DNA of 64,000 bases from Phycisphaerae bacterium (GTDB lineage Bacteria > Planctomycetota > Phycisphaerae > Phycisphaerales > SM1A02), in contig JAEUIT010000036.1 of assembly GCA_016795035.1 (NCBI GenBank), positions 1 to 64,000 on the forward strand, in the 5' to 3' direction. Numbering within the stretch: position 1 is the first letter of the stretch; the number at the start of each line of letters is the position of its first letter. The notes below the pieces were generated by a model. It did not search any database, was not told where the DNA came from, and saw only the letters and a list, made by a program, of their open reading frames with translations. A program made the position numbers and the translations under genes. Of the stretch, positions 8,667 to 17,809 are shown one piece after another.

Positions 8667-10760
8667 ATGCCCTCACGCCGCGCGTTCGTTCAGGCCCTTC
8701 CCGCGTTTGCCGTCGGTGCCCACGCCATCCTCGATGGGAACACCGCACACGCGCAGGCCGCCGCCGCACCACTCGAAGGCCACTTCCATCCGAAGGGCAA
8801 GGCGCCGTCCGCGTTCACCAAAGCGATCCTCGAACGAGCCCGCGCGGAACTGCCGTTCAATGACGAGCGCGACGCCGAAGAGCATCGCCGCGGCTTCCTC
8901 GCGCCGATGAAGGAGATGAAGATCGCCGCCGACGCGGGACACACCGCGTGGGACATGGAGCGATTCCAATTCCTGACGTCGAAGGACTCGTTCGACAGCA
9001 TCCATCCGTCGCTCCTGCGGCAATCGGTCTTCAACAACAACTATGGCCTCTATGAGGTCGTGCCCGGCATCTATCAGGTGCGCGGCTTCGACCTCGCGAC
9101 GATCACCTTCGTGCGCGGCAAGACCGGCTGGATCGTCTTCGACGTCATGGTGAGCGCCGAGACCGCGCGGGCCGCGTGGAAGCTCTTCCAGGAGCACGTC
9201 GGCGCCGGACTTCCGATCTCGGCCGTCATCTACTCGCACTCGCACGGCGACCACTGGGGTGGCGTGCGCGGCGTCGTCGACGAGGCGCTCGTGCGAAGCG
9301 GCAAGATCCCGATCATCGCGCCGCGTGACTTCTTGGCGCACACGATCGCGGAGAACGTCTTCGCCGGCAACGCGATGAATCGGCGGCTCTTCTACCAGTA
9401 CGGCCTGCTCTTGCCGGCGGCGCCGCACGGCTACGTCGGACAAGGGTTGGGCCAGGCGGTGTCGGCGGGCTCGGTCGGACTCATCGCGCCGACGCGGATC
9501 GTCGAGAAGGACATCGAGGAGTTCGAGGTCGACGGCGTGCCGATGGTCTTCCAGAACACGCCCAACACGGAAGCGCCGTCCGAGATGAACACTTATCTCC
9601 CGACGAACAAGGCGCTCTGGATGGCGGAGAACGTCGTCGCGACGCTGCACAACATCTACACGCTGCGCGGCGCTCCCGTGCGCGATCCGCTCCGCTGGTC
9701 CAAGTACATCAACGAGGCGCTCTATCGCTTCGGCCAGGAGGCCGAGGTGCTCTTCGCGTCGCATCACTGGCCGCGCTGGACGAACGAGCGCGTGCAGGAA
9801 GTGCTGCGGGCGCAGCGCGACCTCTATGCGCACATGAATAACCAGGTGCTGCACTTCGCGAATCAAGGCGTCACGATCAACGAGATCCACAACGTCTATC
9901 GCGTGCCGAAGAGCCTCCAGGCGAAGTGGCATTGCCGCGGCTATCACGGCTCGCCCGAGCACAACAGCCGCGGCGTCATCCAGCGTTACCTCGGCTTCTG
10001 GGATTGCAACCCGACGACGCTGATTCCGCTCTCGCCCGCGGATTCGGCGCCGCTCTACGTCGAGATGATGGGCGGCGCCGCACGCATCCTCGCGCGCGGC
10101 CGCGAACTGCACGAGCAAGGCAAGTACCTCCTCGCGTCGGAGATCCTCAACAAGCTCGTGCAGGCCGAACCGCAGAACGAAGCCGCGAAGGACCTCCTCG
10201 CCGATGTCTTCGAGCAGCTCGGCTACCAACAGGAGAATCCGGGCTTGCGCAACTCGTTCCTCGCCGCGGCGTACGAACTCCGCACCGGCATTCCGCAAGG
10301 TGAAACGGCGAGTACGAGCAGCCCCGACGTCATCCGCGCGATGTCGACGGAGCTCTTCCTGAACTTCCTCGCGATCCGCATGGACAGCCGCAAGGTCGAG
10401 GGCAAGCGCTTCACGATGAACCTGATCACGCCCGACAACGGCGAGACGTTCGTCGTGGAGCTCGAGAACGCGACGCTCACGAATATCCAAGGCTTCCTCG
10501 CGAGGAAGCCCGACCTCACGCTCACGATCAACCGCACGGACCTTGAGGAGACGATGACCGGCGCGACGACGCTCGAGGCGCAGCTCGCGGCCGGGAAGGC
10601 GAAGGCGGTCGGCGATCTCAGCATCCTGGCGACGCTCGCCTCGGCGATGGTCGAGTTCGATCCGCGCTTCGAGATCATGCCGGGCACGAAGGCGCGCGGC
10701 CCCGCGCTCGCGGTGGCTGACGCATTCGAGGCGGACGTCGGTCTGCCGCCGCCCGAGTGA
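8667..10760 (+). CDS. Tat-exported alkylsulfatase (SdsA1/BDS1-type metallo-beta-lactamase fold)
   Basis: Predicted to hydrolyse primary alkyl sulfates to alcohol and sulfate with a binuclear zinc centre in the periplasm. The N-terminus has a twin-arginine signal (SRRAFVQ followed by a hydrophobic stretch to about residue 30). HSHGDHWGG at about residue 192 is the metal-binding HxHxDH. Further expected landmarks are NTPNTEAPSEMNTYLP, WHCRGYHGSPEHNSRGV and an alkylsulfatase dimerisation domain with ARILARGRELHEQGKY. A C-terminal SCP2-like domain (about 560-690) is also present. The 697-residue length is normal. No copy of the iterated motif was found inside, fitting its conserved sequence. No sulfate or fatty-alcohol genes are adjacent. 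Confidence 0.93.
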   Translation: MPSRRAFVQALPAFAVGAHAILDGNTAHAQAAAAPLEGHFHPKGKAPSAFTKAILERARAELPFNDERDAEEHRRGFLAPMKEMKIAADAGHTAWDMERFQFLTSKDSFDSIHPSLLRQSVFNNNYGLYEVVPGIYQVRGFDLATITFVRGKTGWIVFDVMVSAETARAAWKLFQEHVGAGLPISAVIYSHSHGDHWGGVRGVVDEALVRSGKIPIIAPRDFLAHTIAENVFAGNAMNRRLFYQYGLLLPAAPHGYVGQGLGQAVSAGSVGLIAPTRIVEKDIEEFEVDGVPMVFQNTPNTEAPSEMNTYLPTNKALWMAENVVATLHNIYTLRGAPVRDPLRWSKYINEALYRFGQEAEVLFASHHWPRWTNERVQEVLRAQRDLYAHMNNQVLHFANQGVTINEIHNVYRVPKSLQAKWHCRGYHGSPEHNSRGVIQRYLGFWDCNPTTLIPLSPADSAPLYVEMMGGAARILARGRELHEQGKYLLASEILNKLVQAEPQNEAAKDLLADVFEQLGYQQENPGLRNSFLAAAYELRTGIPQGETASTSSPDVIRAMSTELFLNFLAIRMDSRKVEGKRFTMNLITPDNGETFVVELENATLTNIQGFLARKPDLTLTINRTDLEETMTGATTLEAQLAAGKAKAVGDLSILATLASAMVEFDPRFEIMPGTKARGPALAVADAFEADVGLPPPE

Positions 10761-10822
10761 GTCCTGGCGGGCGGCCGAAAAATGCTGGCGCGGCGCGGAC
10801 GCGCGGCTCGATAGAGCGTGGC

Positions 10823-13012
10823 ATGAACGCCCCGCTCTTTTGCCGCGCGTCCGCGTTGTCCGCCACGCTTCTCCTCGTTGCAGCCCCTGCCAACGCCGCA
10901 ACGACGACGTGGAAGCTCCCGCAATCTGGAGACTGGTTTACTCCAGGGAATTGGTCGGCCGGGGTTCCGAACGCCACCAGCAACGTGGTGTTCGGTGCGG
11001 TGCCGAGTCCGGCGGGCGCAGCGCCGTTCGTCGTCACGGCGTCGATGCCGGCGACGGCGAACGTCGTCGTGGTCCAGTCCCAGCGCGTGCAGTTCGGCGA
11101 CGGCGTGACGCCCTTCGAGGTCGACGTCGACCAGTTCACCGTTTCAGGCAACGGCGCCGAGACGACGTTCGCGCCCTACGCGACGATCTCGGCGACGACC
11201 GCCCTCCTCTGGCACGCCCCGGTCCGTTTCCGCGTTGCAGGCAGCGCGTCGGGCCTTCTCGAGGCCGGCAACGCCTCGATGCACGAGCCCCGCATCGCGA
11301 TCGACATCGACCCTGCCGCTCCCCCGCCGCCCGGCGCGGCGATTCCGCTCATCACCGGCGTTGCCGCGTGCATCACGGACTTCGATGTGACGTGGTCGGA
11401 GCCGCTTGACGCGGCGCTCGTCGTCCAAGGCAACGTGGTGATTCTTCGACGTTTCGCCGAGCCCTTGTCGCTTTCGACGCCCTCGAGCGAGATCGCGGCG
11501 CCCGGCCTTGCCCGCGAACTCGTGACGTACGCGTCGATCGACGGCGCCGCCGTCGACATCTCGGGCCAGGTCACGCTCGAATCGCTGTCTCCGGAAACCC
11601 TCGCGATCGACGGCCGCCGCGTCGTCGGTGTGTCCGAAGGCGTCGGCACGGTCGCCGTCACGCTCGGCGGCGCTACGACGTTTGCCTCGGTGACGGTTGG
11701 CGATCCGAAGACGTACACCTTCCAGAGTGTCGCGGTCGGTGAAGGCGAGCTGGGCGCCGAGGCTGTCGACATCAGCGCGAACGGACGATTCGTGGTGCTC
11801 TCGACCGAGGAAGCGCTACTCCCAGGCGACGGCAACGGCGAGACCGACATCTACCACGTCGACCTCATCTCGGGCGCGATTCGCTTCGTGAGCGACGCGT
11901 CCGAGGTGCCGCCCACCGACGGACGATCGTTTGCGCCGCGAATCTCCGCCGACGGCCGCCTCGTCGCCTTCTGGTCGAACGCGCCGGGCGTACTCGACCG
12001 TGCGGGCGGCGGGTGCGACGAGTGCCCGCTCGTCGTCGACCTCGCCACTGGCAACGTGGAGTTCGCCGGCGGCAACGCGAGCGAGCAGGTTCCGCAGGCC
12101 TACACCGGCGACGTCTTCCTCTCGGGCGACGGGCGCTTCGTCGCCTATGCGAGCGCGTCCGGCGGGGGCGGCGGACGTCTGCCGATCCCGCAAGCGAAGC
12201 TCCGCGATCGAGCGACCGGCAACGTGGAGTTCGTGGGCCAACTGCCGGTCGAATCTGACTGGCACTCGTTCCCGCTCGACCTGTCCGCCGACGCCCGGTT
12301 TGTCCTGTCGTACGGCGCCGCCGAAGGGCTTTCGAACTATGCCTACTTCCTGCGCGATCGGGCGAACGGGACGAGCGTCCTCGTCTGCGAGGAGGGCTTC
12401 ACGTTTCAGTCGGCGGTGCGCGGCGCGGTCTCCGACGACGGACGCATCGTCGGCATCGTCGGCGTGCCCGACCCCGAGACGACCACGCTCCTTCCGCGGC
12501 GCTACGACGTCGACGCCGGAACGACGCTCGAGATCGAGACGCCCTTCGGCTGGGAACCGCCGACGAGCGACGTCGCCATCAGTTCTGACGGCCGCTATCT
12601 CGTCCACTCCGCGTACGTCGAAGTTCTGTCACCCTGCGGCATCGACGCGGAGATCGGCCTCCGCCGCTACGACGCATTCACCGGCAACGTGGAGACGCTC
12701 GGCATACGCCCTGACGGCGTGGGGCCTGTCCTCACCTACGTCCCGTTCGCGGTGAGTGGCGACGGATCGAGCGTCGTCTACAGGGACCTTTCGGGAGATC
12801 TCGCGCCGAATGGCTCTCCGGGAGGACTCGTCGTCCAGCGCTTCGGCTCCGCGTTGCAGCCAGATCTCGACGGCGACGGCCTTGTCGGTCCGCGCGACTT
12901 GGCGATCGTCCTCGGCTATTGGGGCACCGGCGATCCGGTGAGCGACGTCGACGGCGACGGCCTCGTCGGCCCGGGAGACCTCGCGAGGCTGTTTGCGTCG
13001 TGGACGCCGTAG
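10823..13012 (+). CDS. secreted beta-propeller protein with dockerin repeats
   Basis: A 729-residue exported protein with signal peptide APLFCRASALSATLLLVAAP...ANA. The segment TTTWKLPQSGDWFTPGNWSAG is the 'W..p.NWs.G.P' repeat of large surface proteins. It is followed by an Ig-like region and then several WD40/PD40-type blades recognisable by SANGRFVVLSTEEALLPGDG, SADGRLVAFWSNAP and similar 'S.DGRfVaf.S' units. The C-terminus is two dockerin-like repeats (DLDGDGLVGPRDLAIVLGYW and its partner). The ATG at 10823 is chosen because it starts the signal peptide. Four copies of the iterated motif or its GGCAACGTGGAG variant sit in the propeller region, where they encode GNVE. Confidence 0.85.
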   Translation: MNAPLFCRASALSATLLLVAAPANAATTTWKLPQSGDWFTPGNWSAGVPNATSNVVFGAVPSPAGAAPFVVTASMPATANVVVVQSQRVQFGDGVTPFEVDVDQFTVSGNGAETTFAPYATISATTALLWHAPVRFRVAGSASGLLEAGNASMHEPRIAIDIDPAAPPPPGAAIPLITGVAACITDFDVTWSEPLDAALVVQGNVVILRRFAEPLSLSTPSSEIAAPGLARELVTYASIDGAAVDISGQVTLESLSPETLAIDGRRVVGVSEGVGTVAVTLGGATTFASVTVGDPKTYTFQSVAVGEGELGAEAVDISANGRFVVLSTEEALLPGDGNGETDIYHVDLISGAIRFVSDASEVPPTDGRSFAPRISADGRLVAFWSNAPGVLDRAGGGCDECPLVVDLATGNVEFAGGNASEQVPQAYTGDVFLSGDGRFVAYASASGGGGGRLPIPQAKLRDRATGNVEFVGQLPVESDWHSFPLDLSADARFVLSYGAAEGLSNYAYFLRDRANGTSVLVCEEGFTFQSAVRGAVSDDGRIVGIVGVPDPETTTLLPRRYDVDAGTTLEIETPFGWEPPTSDVAISSDGRYLVHSAYVEVLSPCGIDAEIGLRRYDAFTGNVETLGIRPDGVGPVLTYVPFAVSGDGSSVVYRDLSGDLAPNGSPGGLVVQRFGSALQPDLDGDGLVGPRDLAIVLGYWGTGDPVSDVDGDGLVGPGDLARLFASWTP

Positions 13013-13031
13013 CGGCCGATCGCGCCGATCG

Positions 13032-13802
13032 TCACGGGCATGCGCCCCACGCCGCCAGGACGACGCTGAGGTCCGCGCCGTCGACGGTGCCGTCGCCGTC
13101 GAAGTCGGCGCTGGGACAGCCGCCGCTCGTACCCCATGCCGCGAGGATCGAACCGAGGTCGGCGCCATCGACGAGGCCGTCGCCCGTCAGGTCGCCGGCG
13201 CACTCGACGTTGCAGGCGGGAGCCGGATCGGCGAAGACGATGTTGCTGACGGCTTGCGTGCCCGCGCCCTGGAAGACCACTTTCGCGATGCCGACGCCCG
13301 AGACGGAGTACTGCGTTCCGGTCGCCGCGACGCCGCTGTGTTCCGCCTTGATGTCCGAGTCGACGATCGCGCCGTCGATGTCGTAGGCGATCAGCGAGCA
13401 CTGGGCGCCGATGCCGATGTAGTCGGTGTAGAGGGAGAAGGACGTCGTGGCCCATGCGGTCGTCGGCGAGGCCGGATCGACGAAGGTGAAGATCACGGGA
13501 CTGACGTAGGAAAGCTGGCCCGCGGCGTTCGTGCCGCCGAGGCCGTTCTGGAACTCGTTGCTCTGAAACCAGTGAACGCCGATCCCCTTCGCCACTGCGA
13601 CGAAGCCGCCGTTGCTCGAGAGAAGGACGCCCTGGCCGAGGAATTGATTCGTGAGTTGCGACGCCGCCCGAACCGGCGCTCCGGGGGTGTTCGGCATCCC
13701 CGGTAGCGGATCGATGTCGAGGTCCGCCGCAGCCGCATGAGGCGCGACGAGGGCTGTGAGGGTGACAACGAGTGCGATCGTTCGCTGCATTGAAGGCTCC
13801 AT
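13032..13802 (-). CDS. secreted dockerin-type protein
   Basis: 256 residues with a signal peptide (RTIALVVTLTALVAPHAAA). A beta-rich domain follows, related to PEP-CTERM-like secreted modules (VSPVIFTFVDPASPTTAWATT, YSVSGVGIAKVVFQ). Two C-terminal dockerin-like repeats end in LGSILAAWG and LSVVLAAWG. It converges on the propeller gene with 19 bp between stops. The iterated motif at 13203 is in the opposite orientation to most coding copies and here encodes Cys-Asn-Val-Glu. The function is unknown. Confidence 0.82.
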   Translation of the reverse strand: MEPSMQRTIALVVTLTALVAPHAAAADLDIDPLPGMPNTPGAPVRAASQLTNQFLGQGVLLSSNGGFVAVAKGIGVHWFQSNEFQNGLGGTNAAGQLSYVSPVIFTFVDPASPTTAWATTSFSLYTDYIGIGAQCSLIAYDIDGAIVDSDIKAEHSGVAATGTQYSVSGVGIAKVVFQGAGTQAVSNIVFADPAPACNVECAGDLTGDGLVDGADLGSILAAWGTSGGCPSADFDGDGTVDGADLSVVLAAWGACP

Positions 13803-14136
13803 CGCCGCAGTGTGACAGGCGGACCTTTCGGGAGGAATTCCCGGCTCCGAACTCCCAGCTCCGAACTCCCGGTCCGGCGAGCCGCGTCGACGGCGCCATT
13901 CGGAAGACGCCGTTCGCGCGTGTGTCGCCCGTCGCCGTTTGCCCGGTGGCAGCGAGGCTCACGCGGCGTTTGAGGCGCCGAGGATGCCGGTTACGGGGCC
14001 TTGTACGGGAGATCGTGAGCCCCGCGTCGCCATTCGCGGCAGCTTCCTCCTTGCGTTTACCGGAATGCGCGGCACGCTTGGAACCTGCCCGCGCGACGCG
14101 CGGGTCGCTTGCAATCCGTTCTGGGAGGAACCCGCC

Positions 14137-15195
14137 GTGTCCCGATCGCTGTCGCTCGTCGTTGCCGCCACCTCGCTCCTCGTTGCAGCCGCCGGCGACG
14201 CGCAGGCGCAAACGATTCCCGCGCCCTTCGCCGACAACTACACGTTCCTCGACCTCGGCACGCCGTTCGGCGTGCCTTCGGCGCTCGGCGGCCTTCTCAT
14301 CCGCGCCGAGGACCCGAACACGCTTTTGATCGGCGGCGCCGCGAACTCGGCCAACGCGAAGATCTATCAGGTCGGCCTCGTGCGCGACGTCGACAACCAC
14401 ATCATCGGCCTGTCGGCCGCGCGCCCCGCCGTGCTCGCGAGCGCCCAAGGCACCTTCGGCGGCATCGACGGCGGCCTCGACGTCGCGCCGAACGGCACGC
14501 TCCTCTACACCACCTACAGCAGCAACGAGATCGGCCAGATCAAGCCCGGAAGCACCGGACCCGATCTCATCACCGCGCTCGCGCCACTCGGCGTTACAGG
14601 CTCCGTTGGCTCGCTTGCGTTCGTGCCGCCCGGCTTCCCATCGGCCGGCGCGCTCAAGATCGTGTCGTACAACGCGTCGACGTGGTACTCGACCTCGATC
14701 GCCGCAAACCCGAACGGCACCTATGCGATCGCCCCGCAATCGCTCGCGCGCCCGCTCGGCGGCGGCGGGCCGGAAGGCATCCTCTTCGTCGAAGGCGGCA
14801 ACGTGGAGTTCCCGGTCAACTCGGTGCTCGTCTGCTACTACGGCCTTGGCAAGGTCGTGGCGTACGAGCTCGACGCCAACTCCGATCCGATCCTCTCGAC
14901 CGCGCGCGACTTCATGACGAGCGTCGCGGGCGCGGAAGGCGCCGCCCGCGATCCGCTCACGGGCGACTTCCTCTTCTCCACGTTTCAGGGGGGCAATCGC
15001 GTCCTCGTCGTCCGCGGCTTCGAGGTCTCGTGTCCCGCGGACTTGAACGACGACGGCCTCGTCGACGCAGCCGACCTCGGCATCCTGCTCGGTGCCTGGG
15101 GCACGACCGGCTCGAGCGCCGACCTCAACGCCGACGGCGCCGTGGACGGCGCGGACCTTTCGGTCATCCTCGGCGCGTGGGGGCCGTGCGCGTAA
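14137..15195 (+). CDS. secreted dockerin-type protein, probable beta-propeller
   Basis: 352 residues from the GTG at 14137, which has a clear GGAGG about 11 bases upstream and opens a signal peptide (SLVVAATSLLVAAAGDAQA). The body has repeated IYQVGLVRD, GGIDGGLDVAPNGTLLYTTY and VLVCYYGLGKVVAYEL segments suggesting a propeller. The C-terminus has two dockerin-like repeats (DLNDDGLVDAADLGILLGAW and DLNADGAVDGADLSVILGAW). A longer frame from 13939 lacks protein character before the signal peptide. The gene ends at a strong palindromic terminator. Confidence 0.83.
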   Translation: MSRSLSLVVAATSLLVAAAGDAQAQTIPAPFADNYTFLDLGTPFGVPSALGGLLIRAEDPNTLLIGGAANSANAKIYQVGLVRDVDNHIIGLSAARPAVLASAQGTFGGIDGGLDVAPNGTLLYTTYSSNEIGQIKPGSTGPDLITALAPLGVTGSVGSLAFVPPGFPSAGALKIVSYNASTWYSTSIAANPNGTYAIAPQSLARPLGGGGPEGILFVEGGNVEFPVNSVLVCYYGLGKVVAYELDANSDPILSTARDFMTSVAGAEGAARDPLTGDFLFSTFQGGNRVLVVRGFEVSCPADLNDDGLVDAADLGILLGAWGTTGSSADLNADGAVDGADLSVILGAWGPCA

Positions 15196-15227
15196 GGCGC
15201 ACCGATGGTCATCACGTCTGCAATCGA

Positions 15228-15257
15228 CACGGCCCGCGACGATCGTCGCGGGCCGTG
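15228..15257. terminator. bidirectional terminator palindrome
   Basis: A perfect 15-bp inverted repeat (CACGGCCCGCGACGA and its complement, no spacer) followed by CTTT on the + strand. It lies between two convergent dockerin genes ending at 15195 and 15284, so it can terminate both transcripts. Confidence 0.85.
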
Positions 15258-15283
15258 CCTTTCAAACCCGAGGTTCGTGTCGC

Positions 15284-17353
15284 TTACGCGCCGCACTGGC
15301 ACGCCGCGTTGCATTCGTCGCCTGCTTCGCCCACGCAGATCGAGTCCCACATGTTGTTGCAGCAGAAGGGATCGAGGTCGCAGACGCAGGTGGTGCAGGC
15401 CGGCTGGTCGCAGCTTGGCGTTCCGTGCGCCGAGCAGCAGTTGCTCGCGGCGCAGTTTCCCCAGCCGCCGAGGAGGACGCCGAGGTCGGCGCCGTCCGTC
15501 ACGCCGTCAAGCGTGAGATCCGCGCCGGCCGTCGACCACGCGCCCAGGAGGACGCCGAGATCGCCGCCGTCGACCTTGCCGTCCTGGTTGAAGTCGCCGG
15601 CGCACGGCACTTCGATGACGGCACGGAGACTGAGCAGATTGGGGACGTCGTTCCACTTGCCGGTGGTCGTATTCGAGAGGATCGTGAAGTCCTCGTTGTT
15701 CTGATTGTTCGGCTCGCCGTTCCCCCAATTTGTGTAGGCGACGACGGGGCCGAGCACGGTCTGGAACGAGTTCTCGACGAGCTGGTCATGCACGCCCAGC
15801 CAGAGCTGCGTGGGACCGACGGCGGCGTTGGCCAGGTTCAGGCGGATCCACTCGTTCTCGGCGGCCGAGTCGGGAATCGCGAGGTAGCCGCCCATCTCCA
15901 TGGCGAGCCCTTGGGCCGTCGACCAGGCGCCCGAACTCGTGACGTAGTACTTGTGCTTCGTCTTCGGATTGATGAACGGGCCTGCCGCGATCACCGTGGC
16001 GCAGGAGTCCTCCGCCTCGCCGACGCACAGTGAATCCCAGGCGTTCGTGCAGCAGAACGGATCGACGCCGCAGATCAGGTTGCAGCACGCCTCGTCGTTG
16101 CAGCCAGGTCCGTGCGTCGAGTAGCAGCTTCCGCCCGTGCCGCAGATCGCGTGGGCAAACTCCGTCACGGCGCGCCGCGCGGAGGACGTCGGAAGGTCGT
16201 TCCAACGGCCGTTCGCCGGTTTCATCGCGGTGAAGTCCTCGCCGCCCGCGTTGTTGTTTGGTTCACCCGGAGCCCACGCGGTGAACGCGGACGGGATCCC
16301 CGAGTCCCACACGTACGCGCCTTCCGCGGCCACGTCGTTCAATCCGATCCACGCTTCGGCGGGCAAGAAGCCCGGCACGTTGTTGAGGAGATTCGCGCGA
16401 ATCCACTCATTCTCTCGCGCGTTACGAATCGTCACGAGATTCTCGTTCGTCGTGGCGGCGAGCTCGTTCGTGACCGACCACGCGCCCGTCGAGGTCAGGC
16501 TGTGCGTCCTGCCTGAGATCGGATCGATGATCGGTCCGGCGATGAACTCCGGATAGCACGACGCCGAGGCCTCTGTTGCACAGGCGCTGTCCCACGCGGT
16601 CTGACAGCAGAACGGGTCGAACGAGCACACCAAGGTGCAGCAGGCCGCGTCGTCGCAGAATGGCGTCGTCTTCGATACCGTGCAGCTTCCCGCTCCAGGC
16701 ACGCCGCAGCCGGGTGGCGGCACGACCTTCGTGAAGTCGACCGAGTAGTCGAACGTGCCGCCGATGCTCGAGCCCGTCGCGATGATGCTCGCCGCGATCT
16801 CAAGCTTGTAGTCGCCGTTCACGAGGTCGAGCGTGACGTCGAACGTGCCGGTCGCCGGCGCCGAGTAGATCGTGGCGTTGGCGCCATTCTTGACCTTCAC
16901 GCTGAAGGTGCCGACCGAGCCGGTGCGGCCGCCTTGGACGCGCACTTTGTAGGGGTCGGCCGCCGAGGCGCCGGTCACCTTGAAGCCGAGAAGGAGATTC
17001 TCTTCGGACTTCGCCTGATTCGCGCTCGCAGAGTTCTTCATCGCCGTCAGCACGCTGTCGATCGAGAAGCCGGTCACCACGTTGCCGCCGGCAAGATCGA
17101 TGAAGGCCGAGGACGTGTTCAGGCACGCCTTCGACGGGGAGTCGGTCACGCACTGGTTGAAGACGGCCGGATCGAACGCGTTGGAGGGGTCGACGTTGTA
17201 GCTCGACTGTTCGGGATCGCCGCTTCCGTTCGTGGCGAAGATCGAGCCCGAGCGGTTGTCGCTCGTGGCGGTGAGGGTGCCCGCCGCCATGGCGGGCGCG
17301 ACGATCGAGACGAGTGGCACGGCGAGAAGGACAGGCAGGACAGATCTGAGCAT
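15284..17353 (-). CDS. secreted Cys-rich double C-type-lectin protein with internal dockerin
   Basis: About 689 residues. Order: signal peptide (LPVLLAVPLVSIVAPAMA); beta domain; Cys-rich unit; C-type lectin-like domain 1 (AWIGLNDVAAEGAYVWDSG, WAPGEPNN, GRWNDL); second Cys-rich unit; lectin-like domain 2 (LWLGVHDQ, WGNGEPNN, GKWNDV); two dockerin-like repeats; third Cys-rich unit at the very C-terminus. The Cys units share the plan CxxxxCxDxxCCxxxCxxDPFCCxxxWDxxC. EPN and WND are the calcium/sugar-binding motifs of C-type lectins, so carbohydrate binding is likely. ATG 17353 has GGAG upstream; frames open to 17413 are less likely. Confidence 0.85.
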   Translation of the reverse strand: MLRSVLPVLLAVPLVSIVAPAMAAGTLTATSDNRSGSIFATNGSGDPEQSSYNVDPSNAFDPAVFNQCVTDSPSKACLNTSSAFIDLAGGNVVTGFSIDSVLTAMKNSASANQAKSEENLLLGFKVTGASAADPYKVRVQGGRTGSVGTFSVKVKNGANATIYSAPATGTFDVTLDLVNGDYKLEIAASIIATGSSIGGTFDYSVDFTKVVPPPGCGVPGAGSCTVSKTTPFCDDAACCTLVCSFDPFCCQTAWDSACATEASASCYPEFIAGPIIDPISGRTHSLTSTGAWSVTNELAATTNENLVTIRNARENEWIRANLLNNVPGFLPAEAWIGLNDVAAEGAYVWDSGIPSAFTAWAPGEPNNNAGGEDFTAMKPANGRWNDLPTSSARRAVTEFAHAICGTGGSCYSTHGPGCNDEACCNLICGVDPFCCTNAWDSLCVGEAEDSCATVIAAGPFINPKTKHKYYVTSSGAWSTAQGLAMEMGGYLAIPDSAAENEWIRLNLANAAVGPTQLWLGVHDQLVENSFQTVLGPVVAYTNWGNGEPNNQNNEDFTILSNTTTGKWNDVPNLLSLRAVIEVPCAGDFNQDGKVDGGDLGVLLGAWSTAGADLTLDGVTDGADLGVLLGGWGNCAASNCCSAHGTPSCDQPACTTCVCDLDPFCCNNMWDSICVGEAGDECNAACQCGA

Positions 17354-17809
17354 GACGAACTCCGAGGTCATCCGAGGGCGAGCGAGCGCCGGGTTGCGAA
17401 CCTGACCGACCACGAACGCCGCGATCGAAGCCAGAGCCGCCCACGAGCCCCGTGACGACGGGCTCGTTGACCACGGGCAATGCGAAAACCCTCGGCCCCG
17501 AGGCTCAGGAGTTCACGAGGGAACGCAAGATTTCTGGAGAAGGTCCGAAACCCGGGTCCGGGGCGGCGATTGCCCCTGTCGGAGTCCTTGCGGCTGCTCG
17601 CCCATGCAGCCCGTTCTGGGGGCGCGAACGCATGTCGCCCTCCACCTGCGCGGCCGGTTTCCGTGCTCCCCCTCAGCAGCCTCCCCCTTCTCGCTCGCCA
17701 ACTCCGCGTTGCACGGGGCCGGCACTCGCGCGATTCGCCTCCCTAGCTGCAACGCCGAGCGCGCACGCATGACCGCGCGACGCTACCGTGCCCGCAAGGA
17801 GATCTGGCC
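17354..17809. other. divergent intergenic region
   Basis: Separates the lectin gene (-) from the 819-residue exported protein gene (+). A CGAGCCC/GGGCTCG hairpin lies at 17444-17466. Two iterated motifs lie at 17702 (variant) and 17747 (exact), and AAGGAG stands just before the ATG at 17810. Short open frames here have no protein character. Both promoters should lie here, but I cannot place them with confidence. Confidence 0.6.
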
